64,000 nucleotides of DNA from an uncultured Bacteroidales bacterium (GCA_949297215.1 CASFRV010000001.1:372001-436000), one strand, 5' to 3'. Positions 17,433 through 27,047 are shown, numbered from the stretch's first letter. Program-made: numbers and translations. The notes: generated by a model from the letters alone, not told the origin.

Positions 17433-20400
17433 TTGGCCGTAGGGCTCCTCATCGGGCTCTACCTCTTGCTCTTGTTCGTTTTAAACTTCTCGCCGACGCA
17501 GCAGTTTCTGACGGACAAGGCCGTGTCATTGCTCTCGGGCAAATTGGGCGCGGAGCTCCGCATCGGCAGAGTCGAGGTGGGGCTCTTCAACCGTGTGACG
17601 CTGGTGGACGTCGGCCTGAAAGACCTCTCGGGGCGCGACATGCTGCGTGCGCGGTCGGTTTCGTGCAAGATTGAGCTTCTGCCGCTCTTGCAGAACCGCG
17701 TGTCGCTGCGTTCCGTCTCGCTGCTCGATGCCGACGTGAGGCTCTACACGCCGTCGCGGGGCGCCGACCCTAATTTCCGCTTCCTGCTGGATGCTTTCCG
17801 CTCGAAGGAGCCGCGACGCAAGTCGACGCTCGACTTGCGCGTCAACTCGCTCATCATGCGCCGCTGCCGCGTGACGTACGACGTGCTCACGGCTCCGCAC
17901 ACGCCGGGGCGCTTCAACGCCGACCACCTGGCCGTGGCCGAGCTCGACGCCAACCTCAGCCTGAAAAAGCTGACGCCCGACAGCCTGAACCTGCGGGTGC
18001 GCAAACTGGCCTTTGCCGAGCAGAGCGGTATACGGGTGGAACAGCTCAGGCTGCGCCTGGAAGCCAACCGCCGGCAGGGGCGTGTTGCCGATTTCATCCT
18101 GCAAATGCCGGGCAGCCGCATCGCTCAGTCCGATTGGGCAAGCACCTTCGACGCCCGCAGCGCGGAGAGCTTTTGGCGCACGCTGACCACGTCGGGCACG
18201 CTGGGCCGCTCGTACGTTTCGACGGACGACGTAAGCCCCTTCCTGCCGGAGCTGGCTGGGCTGCACCGCAAAGTCTACTTTTCCACAGCTTTCAAAATAG
18301 CCCCGTCGCTCGTTGCGCTGAACGGCGTGGACGTCTATACCGGGCGGGGCGACCTTGCTTTGCGCGCCGACCTGAGGATGAGGCGGACCAACGGACGCCC
18401 CGAAGCGTTGGAAGCCACGGTGGAAAGGCTGCACGTGGCCGGCGACCTGCAACAACGCTGCTACGAGCTGTTTGCGCGGCGGAAGATGTCAGCCCCCCTG
18501 CCGGCCGTGGGCGATGTCGGCTTCGAAGGCCGCTTGGCCTACGCGCGGGCGGGCCGGGGCAGCCTGACGGGGCGCCTGGACACGGACTTGGGCAGCCTGA
18601 CGCTCGATGCCCGCCTGCGGGACAGGGAGCTGCGGGCCCGGGCCGCGTCGGAGCAGCTTTTGCTCTCGCCCCTCATCGGGCAGGACGGCGGGCAGGCATG
18701 GGCAGCGTTTCGCATGAAGGCCGTTGCCGACTTGTCAAAAAAGAAACAGCCGGACGTAGAAGTCGATTTGGAGCTGCCGCAGTTTCTGATGCGGGGATAT
18801 ACGTACCGCGATGTCCGCATGGGCGGACGCTGGCAAGGCAGCAGTCTTGCAGCCCGGCTCAGTTCGGCCGATCCGAATCTGGCCCTGGACGTCTCGGCCG
18901 AAGCGGAGCTCGACGGGAAACGGCTGGCCTCCCTGCAAGCGGCGGGCCACGTGAAGCGGCTGGCGCCGGCGGCTTTGGGATGGGGCACAAAGGTGGGCGA
19001 CGCCGTGCTGTCGGCCCGGTTTGCAGCCGACGTGACGCGCCGGGGCGGGGGCATGCCTTTGGGCGAGCTCCGCATTGACGATTTTGCCATGACGTCGGCT
19101 TCGAAAGACTACCACTTGGACCATCTGCTGCTGTGTTCGGCCGTATCGGCAGGGCGCAACCGCCTTTCGCTTTCGTCCGATTTTGCGCGGGCCGAACTGG
19201 AAGGTCCGCTTGCGCCCGGCGATTTGAAAAAATGTGGCTTTGCGCTGCTCGGGAAATGCCTGCCCGGACTGACGGACGTGCCGGCCCGAGACGTCGAGGG
19301 GAAGGAATGGAAGCTGCGCGCACAATTATATAAGACCGACTTTCTGAACGACGTGCTCGACGTGCCGCTCCACATTGACGGGACGGCCGAGGCCGAGGGC
19401 AATCTGCGGGCCGACGACGGCCGGATGGCTCTGGTGGTGCATGCGCCGGGCATAGGCTATAAAAAGACGAAGCTCGACGACGTCCGCTTTTACCTGCGCG
19501 GTGAGGGGCGTGCCTTGTCGTGTCTGGCGCAAGCCAAGAAAGAAGCGGCGGGCGGAACGATGCAGTTTGTGTTTGAGGCCTCGACGGCCGACAGTCTGCT
19601 GCAAACGGCGTTTTCGTGGCGCGATCTGACGCGTGGGCGTTACAGCGGCGAACTGAAAATGCAGACAGCCTGCGTGAACCCGCATCAAAAGGAAACATTC
19701 CTGCGCACCGACATAGTGCCCACGCAGATAGCCGTCGGCGACTCCGTGTGGAGCGTGGCGTCCGGCCGTTTCGACTGGGGCGGCCGACGGCTGGCCATCG
19801 ACAGTTTCCGCCTGGCCCACGAGGGACAATCGCTCACGCTTTCGGGCAGGCTGTCGGGCGATGGGAGCGACTCCATCGTGGCGCGTTTGCAGCGTATGGA
19901 CATCGATTATCTGCTGAGTTTCGTCAACATTGAGCCCGTCCATTTTTCCGGTCTGGCCACGGGCGAGGCCGTGCTCTCGCAGTCGGTTGCCCGGCCGCGC
20001 GTCAGAGCCCGGCTGGCAGTCGACGAATTCCGCTTCAACGGCGGCCTGATGGGCGATGCCGACATAAGCGGCAGCTGGGATATGGAGGAGGGACGCATTT
20101 ACCTGAACGCAGCTATGACGGAGCAGGGCGTTGGGCGCACTTTGGTGGAGGGATACGTTTCGCCGAAAGGAAAAAATCTCGATTTGTCGATAGCCAGCTT
20201 CAATACGAACCTGCATTTCCTGCGTCGCTACGTGGGAGGCATCTTTGAGAACCTGACCGGACGCACTACGGGTACGTGCCGGCTGTACGGCCCCTTTAAA
20301 CAGCTCGATTTCGAAGGAAAAGAAACAGTGAACATGAGCGTGAAAATACCGGCCACCGGCGTCACTTATACTGTTTCGGGCGGAACGCTCGACATCACGC

Positions 20401-21827
20401 CCGGCTGCTTCGCCTTCAACGGCGTGAGCGTGGCCGACCGTCATGGCGGCAGCGGTACGCTCGACGGAGCTTTGCGCCACACCCATTTGAAAAAACTTCG
20501 TTACGACATAGACGTCAACGCCGACAACATGCTGCTTTACGACAAGGCAAAAACGATGGATATGCCCTTCTATGCCACGGTTTATGGCAGCGGAAACGTA
20601 CGTATGAACGGCCGTCCCGGAGCTTTTAACGCCGACATCAGCATACGACCCGAGCGGGGAACCACTTTTGTCTATACACTCGACACGCCGGAAACGTTTA
20701 ACGACGTCAGTCTGTTGAAAATACGCGACAAAGCCGCCGTGCCGTCGGATACGGTGGCCGGAAAGGTGGCAGCGCCGGCTACCGAAGCCACGACGACCGA
20801 TATCAACCTGAATTTCCTGCTCGACATGAATGAGCAGGCAGCGATGAAAATCATTACAAACGAAAAGAGCGGCGACCATCTCCTCGTGCACGGCTCGGGC
20901 CCTATGAGGGCATCGTTCTACAACAAGGGCTCGTTCAACCTGTTTGGCACCTACACCGTTGCAGACGGCGTGTATAAACTGAATTTGCAGGACATTATCA
21001 GAAAAGATTTTGCGCTGACGCCGGGTAGCAGCATCACTTTTGCGGGCGACCCGTACGAGGGCGACCTTGACATCCAGGCAGTCTACGTTGTCAACTCCGC
21101 ATCGCTGGCCGACCTCAACATTGGCAGTGGTTTCAGCGAAAGTTCTGTCCGTGTCAACTGCATACTGAATCTCGACGGCAAGGTACACAACCCCGAGGTG
21201 AGCTTCGACTTGGACTTGCCCACAGTGAACGAGGATGAAAAGCAGATGGTGCGCAGCATCATCAGTACGGAAGAAGATATGAACATGCAGATACTTTATC
21301 TGCTGGGCGTGGGCCGCTTTTATACCTACGACTACGGAAGCCTGACCACGTCGTCCACGCAGTCGCAATCGAGCGTGGCGATGAAGTCGTTCCTTTCCAA
21401 TACGTTGAGCAGCCAGTTGAACAATTTGATATCCAACGCCATCGGCTCGTCCAACTGGACCTTTGGTGCCAACCTCAGCACTGGCAGCGTGGGGTGGAGC
21501 GACATGGAAGTGGAAGGCCTGCTCAGCGGAAAACTCTTCAACAACCGTCTGCTCATCAACGGCAACTTCGGCTATCGCGACCGCCCGGCTTATTCTACCA
21601 ACTTTGTTGGCGATTTCGATATCCGCTACCTGCTCACGCCAAGCGGCAATATCAGCCTGAAAGCTTACAGCGAAACAAACGACCGCTATTTCACGAAGTC
21701 GGCCCTCACGACGCAGGGCGTGGGTATCCTCTTGAAACGCGATTTTCAGAACTTGCGCGATTTGATACCCATCAAGCGGCAACGCAAAAAAAGCAGCAAG
21801 ATTTCGCCAGCCCCGGTCGGGCATTAA
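17433..21827 (+). CDS. tamB: TamB-family translocation/assembly module protein
   Basis: This is a 1464-residue AsmA/TamB-like protein: one N-terminal membrane anchor (VGLLIGLYLLLLFVLNF), then a very long beta-rich body of repeated short strands (about 40-1000). The conserved C-terminal TamB (DUF490) domain runs from about 1000 to 1450, with signatures such as GTYTVADGVYKLNLQDIIRK and FNNRLLINGNFGYRD. TamB proteins bridge inner and outer membrane and are linked to outer-membrane protein assembly and lipid transport. The start is odd: the first usable codon is TTG at 17433, inside the anchor. Upstream in the same frame, after a TAA at 17391-17393, lie KRKPIRRLRKIIQ codons that would suit the cytoplasmic side of the anchor, but no ATG or GTG. 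Translation may begin further upstream at an unusual codon. The stop overlaps the convergent glycosyltransferase stop by 4 bp. Confidence 0.9.
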   Translation: MAVGLLIGLYLLLLFVLNFSPTQQFLTDKAVSLLSGKLGAELRIGRVEVGLFNRVTLVDVGLKDLSGRDMLRARSVSCKIELLPLLQNRVSLRSVSLLDADVRLYTPSRGADPNFRFLLDAFRSKEPRRKSTLDLRVNSLIMRRCRVTYDVLTAPHTPGRFNADHLAVAELDANLSLKKLTPDSLNLRVRKLAFAEQSGIRVEQLRLRLEANRRQGRVADFILQMPGSRIAQSDWASTFDARSAESFWRTLTTSGTLGRSYVSTDDVSPFLPELAGLHRKVYFSTAFKIAPSLVALNGVDVYTGRGDLALRADLRMRRTNGRPEALEATVERLHVAGDLQQRCYELFARRKMSAPLPAVGDVGFEGRLAYARAGRGSLTGRLDTDLGSLTLDARLRDRELRARAASEQLLLSPLIGQDGGQAWAAFRMKAVADLSKKKQPDVEVDLELPQFLMRGYTYRDVRMGGRWQGSSLAARLSSADPNLALDVSAEAELDGKRLASLQAAGHVKRLAPAALGWGTKVGDAVLSARFAADVTRRGGGMPLGELRIDDFAMTSASKDYHLDHLLLCSAVSAGRNRLSLSSDFARAELEGPLAPGDLKKCGFALLGKCLPGLTDVPARDVEGKEWKLRAQLYKTDFLNDVLDVPLHIDGTAEAEGNLRADDGRMALVVHAPGIGYKKTKLDDVRFYLRGEGRALSCLAQAKKEAAGGTMQFVFEASTADSLLQTAFSWRDLTRGRYSGELKMQTACVNPHQKETFLRTDIVPTQIAVGDSVWSVASGRFDWGGRRLAIDSFRLAHEGQSLTLSGRLSGDGSDSIVARLQRMDIDYLLSFVNIEPVHFSGLATGEAVLSQSVARPRVRARLAVDEFRFNGGLMGDADISGSWDMEEGRIYLNAAMTEQGVGRTLVEGYVSPKGKNLDLSIASFNTNLHFLRRYVGGIFENLTGRTTGTCRLYGPFKQLDFEGKETVNMSVKIPATGVTYTVSGGTLDITPGCFAFNGVSVADRHGGSGTLDGALRHTHLKKLRYDIDVNADNMLLYDKAKTMDMPFYATVYGSGNVRMNGRPGAFNADISIRPERGTTFVYTLDTPETFNDVSLLKIRDKAAVPSDTVAGKVAAPATEATTTDINLNFLLDMNEQAAMKIITNEKSGDHLLVHGSGPMRASFYNKGSFNLFGTYTVADGVYKLNLQDIIRKDFALTPGSSITFAGDPYEGDLDIQAVYVVNSASLADLNIGSGFSESSVRVNCILNLDGKVHNPEVSFDLDLPTVNEDEKQMVRSIISTEEDMNMQILYLLGVGRFYTYDYGSLTTSSTQSQSSVAMKSFLSNTLSSQLNNLISNAIGSSNWTFGANLSTGSVGWSDMEVEGLLSGKLFNNRLLINGNFGYRDRPAYSTNFVGDFDIRYLLTPSGNISLKAYSETNDRYFTKSALTTQGVGILLKRDFQNLRDLIPIKRQRKKSSKISPAPVGH

Positions 21828-22732
21828 TGTGCGGAATGGTGCAACGTTGCGTAGTAGCCCAGTTTGTACAAAGAGAATAGCAGTAGCGAAGGGTGCCGGC
21901 CCAATAGATTCTTACGCAGCAGCTTTTGTGTCGTTCTGAACAGGAAGCAGGCCATACCGTCCAGCTTGCAGCGCGTCAGCATGGCATAATAGCGCGAAGC
22001 CCCGGTCTGTTCTTGCAGCGGGCTTCCCAAACGTTTCAGAACGCGCAGGGCGGTTTCGGTTTTCTGTAAAAACGAATGATTGCTGTCGATACCTTCGTGA
22101 ATGAGGGAATTGTCGATGTGGGCCACCGTTATCCCGGCCCGTTCCAGCTCCAAACCAAACAGAGCGTCCTCGTAGCCATACTCGACACAGCGCTCGTCGA
22201 AGCGGACGTGCTCGAAAACACTTTTGGCAGCCAATATGTTGAAAGCGCAGAAATGGCGGTAGGGGTATTGGCTCCTGAAAGCCACCGTGCGTCGCCGTTC
22301 AGCCTCTCGCTCGTAGCGGTAACGCAGTTCGTGTCCCGGGGCAGGTCCGCCCGGCGGGTTTAGCAGTGAGCCGCACACCACGTCCGCAAGATGGCGTGCC
22401 TGCCAGTAAGTTTCGATAAAGTTGTCGCGGCAAACAGCGGCGTCTCCGTCCATCAGCAGAACGTGTTCGTAACGCGCAGCCCTGACCAGCTCGTTGCGGT
22501 TATGCGCCAGTCCGCCGTTTGTTGTCAGCAGCACATGCTTGCACCTCGGCCACGAGTTGAGGACGGCGTTTTCCGCGAGTGCGTCCTTGTCTGTCGAACC
22601 GTCGTCGGAAATGATAATTTCATAATTGAACGCACCCTTTTCTTTCAGGCGCAATGTTTCGGCCTGTTCGCGCAGTTCAGCGGCTAGGCGGGCGCATCCG
22701 TAATTGTATGTGGCGATAAGAATGGAGAGCAT
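21824..22732 (-). CDS. Glycosyltransferase family 2
   Basis: The 302-residue protein is a GT-A fold glycosyltransferase. It starts MLSILIATYNYG and has IIISDDGSTDKDA (nucleotide-binding Asp), HVLLMDGDAAV as the DXD-like metal site and YGYEDALFGLELERAGI as the ED motif near the acceptor base. There is no transmembrane segment, though the C-terminus (LLLFSLYKLGYYATL) is hydrophobic and may touch the membrane. I choose ATG 22730-22732 because the family motif ILIATYN follows at once; a longer start would add 22 non-family residues. It probably adds a sugar to a surface polysaccharide or glycolipid; donor and acceptor are unknown. It stands alone, tail-to-tail with tamB. Confidence 0.88.
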   Translation of the reverse strand: MLSILIATYNYGCARLAAELREQAETLRLKEKGAFNYEIIISDDGSTDKDALAENAVLNSWPRCKHVLLTTNGGLAHNRNELVRAARYEHVLLMDGDAAVCRDNFIETYWQARHLADVVCGSLLNPPGGPAPGHELRYRYEREAERRRTVAFRSQYPYRHFCAFNILAAKSVFEHVRFDERCVEYGYEDALFGLELERAGITVAHIDNSLIHEGIDSNHSFLQKTETALRVLKRLGSPLQEQTGASRYYAMLTRCKLDGMACFLFRTTQKLLRKNLLGRHPSLLLFSLYKLGYYATLHHSAH

Positions 22733-22923
22733 GTCGTTCAGGTTTGTTTTTCTTTTCGGAATGCGATAAGAGGCAGCCATATCCTCTTCCACAACCAACC
22801 GTTTCCGTTGCTAAGGTAGCCATTTATCAGGTAAGCCTCGTCCTAACTATAAAAAAATAGCCGCAATATCCCTTCAAGTAGCGAAAAATCGCTTGTTAAA
22901 AGACGTATATAAGAAAAAAAAAC

Positions 22924-22931
22924 TAACTTTG
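22924..22931 (+). promoter_or_regulatory. -7 promoter element for the small winged-helix gene
   Basis: TAACTTTG fits TAnnTTTG and lies 70 bp before the ATG at 23002, below an A-rich stretch. Confidence 0.5.
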
Positions 22932-23001
22932 CGGCGTTTAATAGACATGGCAGACAAGCAGTTTCCCTGCATTGCAAGCCATCAAAAAAACAAATAAATT
23001 T

Positions 23002-23205
23002 ATGTTACAAGAAAAAGCCGGTGAACTGGCCGGAAAAGTTTGGAACGCTTTAAGCGAGAATGGCCCCATGGAAGGAAAAGACCTTAAGAAGGCAGCTAAG
23101 CTCAAAAGTGACAAGGAGTTATATTTGGCACTGGGCTGGTTACTTCGCGAAGACAAGGTCGAAGCAGAAGAAGTTGGGCGTGAAGTACGCCTTACTTTGA
23201 AGTAA
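23002..23205 (+). CDS. Small winged-helix domain protein (DUF2582 type)
   Basis: This 67-residue protein (MLQEKAGELAGKVWNALSEN...) is one winged helix-turn-helix domain. Helix 1 is AGKVWNALSENGP, the turn and recognition helix are GKDLKKAAKLKSDKELYLAL, and the wing is EDKVEAEEVGREVRLTLK. It resembles the tiny wHTH_10/DUF2582 family common in Bacteroidota and some archaea. I use ATG 23002 because an A-rich stretch typical of Bacteroidota initiation sites precedes it and the family pattern starts there. It may bind DNA, but targets are unknown and it is often found alone, as here. A strong terminator follows. Confidence 0.8.
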   Translation: MLQEKAGELAGKVWNALSENGPMEGKDLKKAAKLKSDKELYLALGWLLREDKVEAEEVGREVRLTLK

Positions 23206-23237
23206 AAGTTTTTATATCCTTTCGCAGCTACACATAG

Positions 23238-23280
23238 CGGGAGGTGCAGCAAATTCTTGGTGCTGCACCTCCCGTTTATT
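23238..23280 (+). terminator. Intrinsic terminator after the winged-helix gene
   Basis: A perfect 14-bp GC-rich stem (23238-23251 with 23261-23274) and 9-nt loop are followed by TTTATT. Confidence 0.85.
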
Positions 23281-23328
23281 GTATATATATGAATGAATGG
23301 CGAATATTTACGGAGGAATGGCGGGGAG

Positions 23329-25515
23329 TTAGTTGAAGAAGTTCCACGACAAGCCGAGGCGGAAGACGAGGCGGTTTATGGGATAGTGGGGCGTGAGGAA
23401 GGGACGGCCGCTCCCGGAGCTGTAATTGACGTGCGAGGCCATTGCGTAGAGGCGGCAGTGCTTTAAGTGGAGATTGGCGTAGACGTTGATGATGGGATAA
23501 TTGCCTGTCTTGACGCGTTGGGCCGGGTCTTGCACGCAGTATTGGCCGATGATGGGGGAGTAGGCGGGGGCATAGTAGGACGTGAAATAGCGCACGTCGG
23601 CTCCGAGCTCGGTGCGGAGCACTTTTGCTATGCGGAAGAGGAGGTAAACGTTGGTATAGCCTGTGAAAGCGGGAACCGGGGCCACGTTGTCGTTGGAGGT
23701 GGCTTGGTAGGTAAGTTCGTTTTCCCAGTGGAAGATGCCCCAGTGGAAGTCCTGACTGAGGGTGGCTGCCAGGAGGCGGACGTTCTTATTGCTTTGCGCG
23801 GGGCTGACGGAGAAAAGGCGGTTAGCGGCGGCGTCAGCATCGGATGAGGCGTCGGTCAGGGTGATGCCCTCTTGGAAGTAGGTGTAGTTCTGAATGGTTT
23901 CCACGCCGACGTCCAGCCGGGTGTCTTTGTAGCGGAGGCTGCCGCCTATGCGTGTGCGGAACACTTTGTCGAAGTCGGTGTCCCACCAGGCATTGCGGGC
24001 GTGGTAATGTTCGTAGTAGAACGAAGGCTGTTCGTTGCGGACGTATCCGCCGGCGTCGATGTGCAGCGTGTCGTTGCCGAGAGGGATGCGGAAGCCGAGG
24101 CTGCCTTCGATGTTGAACTCGCCCCAGTCGGTTCCGCTCGTGCGTATTTCGCCCAAGACGTTGTAGCGGAAATAGCGGGCCTGCTCGGTCATGAGCTGTG
24201 CACCGACGGTGAAAAGATTTTCAGTGTATTTTGTCGAGTTGGCGTTGAGGTCGGGCAGGGTGAACTTGTTGAATTCGTGCCGCGCATAGAGGCGCATGCC
24301 CGATTTGACCCAGCGGTTGAAGCCTTCTTTGAGTTCGAAGGCCAGCGTGTTTTCAACGCGTACATTTTTGGTGAAGTCGTTGGCTGAGTCGCCGGGCAGA
24401 AAATAGTCGTTGAAGTAGGTTTTGTTTGCTTCGTTCGTCACAAAGTTGGAGCGCAGGCGTCGGTTGTTATGGTCGATGCGCAGCGTGTGGATGAAGCCGG
24501 CCACGGGTACAAATTCAGCCGTGAGATGGAGGCTGTCGGAGGCTGTCGCGTCTTGTCTGTTGGCAAGGGTGCCGGCCGGCAACGTTCCGGCGGCGTGCGA
24601 GAGGCTGTCGGGGGCGTGGGTGATGGCGGCCTCAATTTTGTTTTCGGGCTTTTGCTCCGTCTTTTCCACTATGCGGCCCTCGGCATCGCGGTAGCGATGG
24701 AAGCCCACGTCGTAGCGGTGGGTCAGGAAGAGCGTGTTAACGTTCAGCCGGTTCCATGTTTTTGTGAGGAGCGTGGGCATGTCGCGCGTTCCGTAGCGTG
24801 TGGGGAACGCCTCCGGGTCAGTAACGTACGCATCGTCTTCGATGCCGCCGTTTTCCGCCGTTTTCAGGTGGTTGGCATAGTATACGGTGTGAAGTTTGTA
24901 GCGTTCGCCAAGGTAGGAGCCGAAGAGCGTGCCGCCGAAGTGGGCCGTCGATTGGTTGGCGTAGTAACCACGGCCATACAGATAGTCGAGCTTGAAGCCC
25001 ATGCCCAAGCGTTTTCCAGCGTTTACGGCGAAGTAGGCGCGTATGCGGTCTTCGCCGTTCGTCTTGTTGCCGCACGAATGGTAGGTAAGGTTCGTGACGG
25101 GCGATTTTGTGTTGGTGAAAAGCAGTTCCCCGGGCTGGCTGATGAAAAAGTCGTAGGGCCGTTCGAAGATAAACTGGCTGCCCTGCATCGTATCCCACCA
25201 GTCGGTGAAGCGCCGGCTGATGCGGGGCGAGCCTAAGTTGCCCAACGTGTTGTATCGTCCCGTGATGCCTTCGGTAAAGGCCTGGTTCTGGAAATAATGT
25301 GGCAACGTGTCGGGCACGGCCGGGTGTATGGTGCCGAAGCGTTCCCCGACGCGCCACACATATTGGCCGATGGGCACGTCGACAACGTCCACCGTATCGC
25401 CCTCTTCCCAGGGCGAGCGGTCGTTTTCGTCTTCGGTGATGATGTTTTGGGCCAGTCCGTTCGTCAGGCAGCACAGCCATGCCCATATATATAGGAGGGG
25501 GAGCTTTCTCTTCAT
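23329..25515 (-). CDS. Putative outer membrane porin (Porin_10 type)
   Basis: This 728-residue exported protein has a signal peptide (MKRKLPLLYIWAWLCCLTNGLAQ) and is otherwise beta-barrel-like, with alternating aromatic and polar residues throughout and a C-terminal strand ending in Phe (RLVFRLGLSWNFFN), the usual outer-membrane insertion signal. Regions such as GRYNTLGNLGSPRISRRF and ERPYDFFISQPGELLFTNTKSP are typical of the large Bacteroidota putative porin family. Its substrate is unknown. I use ATG at 25513-25515; a -7 element (25523-25530, minus strand) only about 10 bp upstream implies a very short leader and argues against any longer start. Confidence 0.85.
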   Translation of the reverse strand: MKRKLPLLYIWAWLCCLTNGLAQNIITEDENDRSPWEEGDTVDVVDVPIGQYVWRVGERFGTIHPAVPDTLPHYFQNQAFTEGITGRYNTLGNLGSPRISRRFTDWWDTMQGSQFIFERPYDFFISQPGELLFTNTKSPVTNLTYHSCGNKTNGEDRIRAYFAVNAGKRLGMGFKLDYLYGRGYYANQSTAHFGGTLFGSYLGERYKLHTVYYANHLKTAENGGIEDDAYVTDPEAFPTRYGTRDMPTLLTKTWNRLNVNTLFLTHRYDVGFHRYRDAEGRIVEKTEQKPENKIEAAITHAPDSLSHAAGTLPAGTLANRQDATASDSLHLTAEFVPVAGFIHTLRIDHNNRRLRSNFVTNEANKTYFNDYFLPGDSANDFTKNVRVENTLAFELKEGFNRWVKSGMRLYARHEFNKFTLPDLNANSTKYTENLFTVGAQLMTEQARYFRYNVLGEIRTSGTDWGEFNIEGSLGFRIPLGNDTLHIDAGGYVRNEQPSFYYEHYHARNAWWDTDFDKVFRTRIGGSLRYKDTRLDVGVETIQNYTYFQEGITLTDASSDADAAANRLFSVSPAQSNKNVRLLAATLSQDFHWGIFHWENELTYQATSNDNVAPVPAFTGYTNVYLLFRIAKVLRTELGADVRYFTSYYAPAYSPIIGQYCVQDPAQRVKTGNYPIINVYANLHLKHCRLYAMASHVNYSSGSGRPFLTPHYPINRLVFRLGLSWNFFN

Positions 25516-25522
25516 AACCGTG

Positions 25523-25530
25523 CAAAGGTA
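25523..25530 (-). promoter_or_regulatory. -7 promoter element for the porin gene
   Basis: TACCTTTG on the minus strand fits TAnnTTTG. It is only 7 bp from the start codon, so the transcript leader would be nearly absent if this is the main promoter. Confidence 0.45.
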
Positions 25531-25618
25531 GCAATAAAAAAGGAAATGTTTACGGGCGGCCTGTCGGGCCATCCTTTTTTCCTGCGCCCTTCATGCCTGT
25601 CGTGGCGGGAGCGGTGCG

Positions 25619-25957
25619 TCAGTGAACGTACATCAGCAGTTTTTCCAGATTTTTCTTCCGCGTGGCCGTCATGATGAGGAACCAGTCGATGATGGTCCAG
25701 ATGCCGCATCCGCCGCCCGTCAGCAGTTTGCCGATGCCCAGCCCTATATCGCCGATGAAGAAGCGGTCGATGCCGAGGCTTCCCAGGAATATGGAAAGAA
25801 TGAGCGTGATGGTGGGATCCTTAAAGTCGAGCGACATGACGATGGCCGTGTTGGTCGTGTCGGCATGCTCCAAGCGTTCGCGCACGACCGGTATGCTCTC
25901 GATCGGGAACTTTGAGCCGTGCATCATCAGAAACTGGTCCACTTTGTTAGCGTCCAT
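25619..25957 (-). CDS. TM2-domain membrane protein
   Basis: The 112-residue protein has a soluble N-terminal part (about 1-55, MDANKVDQFLMMHGSKFP) and a TM2 domain (about 62-110). That domain is two membrane helices joined by the short DRFFIGDIGLGIGKLL turn: ITLILSIFLGSLGIDRF and then GIWTIIDWFLIMTATRK. TM2 proteins are widespread and of unknown function. I use ATG at 25955-25957; a near-consensus TACTTTCG lies about 30 bp upstream on the minus strand. It stands 103 bp upstream of the porin and 97 bp downstream of the zinc-ribbon lipoprotein. Confidence 0.88.
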   Translation of the reverse strand: MDANKVDQFLMMHGSKFPIESIPVVRERLEHADTTNTAIVMSLDFKDPTITLILSIFLGSLGIDRFFIGDIGLGIGKLLTGGGCGIWTIIDWFLIMTATRKKNLEKLLMYVH

Positions 25958-26054
25958 GGTTATGCTTTTTTTGATAGATATTGATATGCGAAAGTAGCTA
26001 AAAAATCGCAGCAAACAGCTTTCCGGCCGATTTTCATGCTCATTTTTCCGGCGT

Positions 26055-27047
26055 TTACGAGTTGACGGCGCCGCAATGCGGGCACCGGCCTAGGCGTGTC
26101 ATCGGCCGGTGGCAGGCTCCGCAGATGTAGCGCGGGCGCCTTCGCCGCAAATGGCAGCGAAGGGCAAAGGCCCAATAGACCAGCAGCAGCGGATAGCCGA
26201 TATAGAAGCGGACGGTGAGCGTAAAGAACAGGTAGAGCACCATGCAGATGCCGGCCAGCCCCGCCAGATACGACACGACGTCCACCGGGTCGGGGCAGCG
26301 CCGCACGTCGTCCACGACGGCGATGGCCACCACGAGCATGAGCCACACCGACGCGATGAACAGCCCCACGACCGGCGGCAGCACGAACGGATTGAGCGTG
26401 GGGTGATAGTAGAACTCAATCCACGTTTCGGGTACAAAGTGTTGCACGCTGCCATAGAGCGTGGCTGCGCCCGACACCACGATGCAAAGCAGCGTGGGGT
26501 AAAAGCTGTTGATGTCGTTGAAGTGTACTATGAGCGCCCGCTTCCGCCTGATCACCTGCACCAGGTATAGAAAAACGGCGGCCCCGAGGCACGTCAGTAC
26601 GAACAGCATGCGGCGGTCGCTGAAATTGTGGATAAAGCGCGATATGGGCGAGTCGGGGACGGCTTTCTCCAACAGCGCCTTCTCGCGCACCCAGCCTTGC
26701 GTCAGCTGGTCGCGGGCCACCTTGACCCACACCGAGTCGACCGTGTCGGCCGGCACGTATCGCACGTCGGCCACGACGATGACGTCGTGCGGCCGTAGTG
26801 TGACGGAGTCTTGCAGCAGGCGCACGCCGTCGCTGCCGGGATACGAGGTGGCTATCGTCAGGGGTTCGCCCGCGAGGGAGAAGTCGAAGTTGCGCCAGTA
26901 GTGGTGTTGGCGGTAGAAGCTCACCGAGTCGATCGTCCCGTCTCCCGTCACAGCCCAGCGGTCGGCCTTGTCGGGATAGTTGTAGTAGCATCCCGTGAGC
27001 AGCAGCAGGGCGGCCAGGGCCGCGAGCAGGCGTTTAATGTGTGGCAT
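26055..27047 (-). CDS. Membrane lipoprotein with SH3-like and zinc-ribbon segments
   Basis: I do not recognise a named family. The 330-residue product starts with a lipoprotein signal (LAALLLLTGC, Cys20). A soluble part follows whose residues about 88-125 (VIVVADVRYVPADT...QGWVREKALLEK) look like a bacterial SH3-like fold. Then come about five membrane helices (for example LFVLTCLGAAVFLYLVQVI and VGLFIASVWLMLVVAIAVV). The C-terminus is a four-cysteine zinc ribbon (CGACHRPMTRLGRCPHCG). The order lipid anchor, periplasmic SH3, membrane bundle, cytoplasmic zinc ribbon is sensible topologically. It overlaps the 3' end of the U32 gene by 14 bp, suggesting cotranscription. Confidence 0.75.
   Translation of the reverse strand: MPHIKRLLAALAALLLLTGCYYNYPDKADRWAVTGDGTIDSVSFYRQHHYWRNFDFSLAGEPLTIATSYPGSDGVRLLQDSVTLRPHDVIVVADVRYVPADTVDSVWVKVARDQLTQGWVREKALLEKAVPDSPISRFIHNFSDRRMLFVLTCLGAAVFLYLVQVIRRKRALIVHFNDINSFYPTLLCIVVSGAATLYGSVQHFVPETWIEFYYHPTLNPFVLPPVVGLFIASVWLMLVVAIAVVDDVRRCPDPVDVVSYLAGLAGICMVLYLFFTLTVRFYIGYPLLLVYWAFALRCHLRRRRPRYICGACHRPMTRLGRCPHCGAVNS

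Noticed and set aside
19326..21824. Minus-strand open frame (832 codons) opposite tamB
   Set aside because: Histidine/valine-rich composition with no domain; an antisense shadow of tamB, whose C-terminal domain is well conserved.
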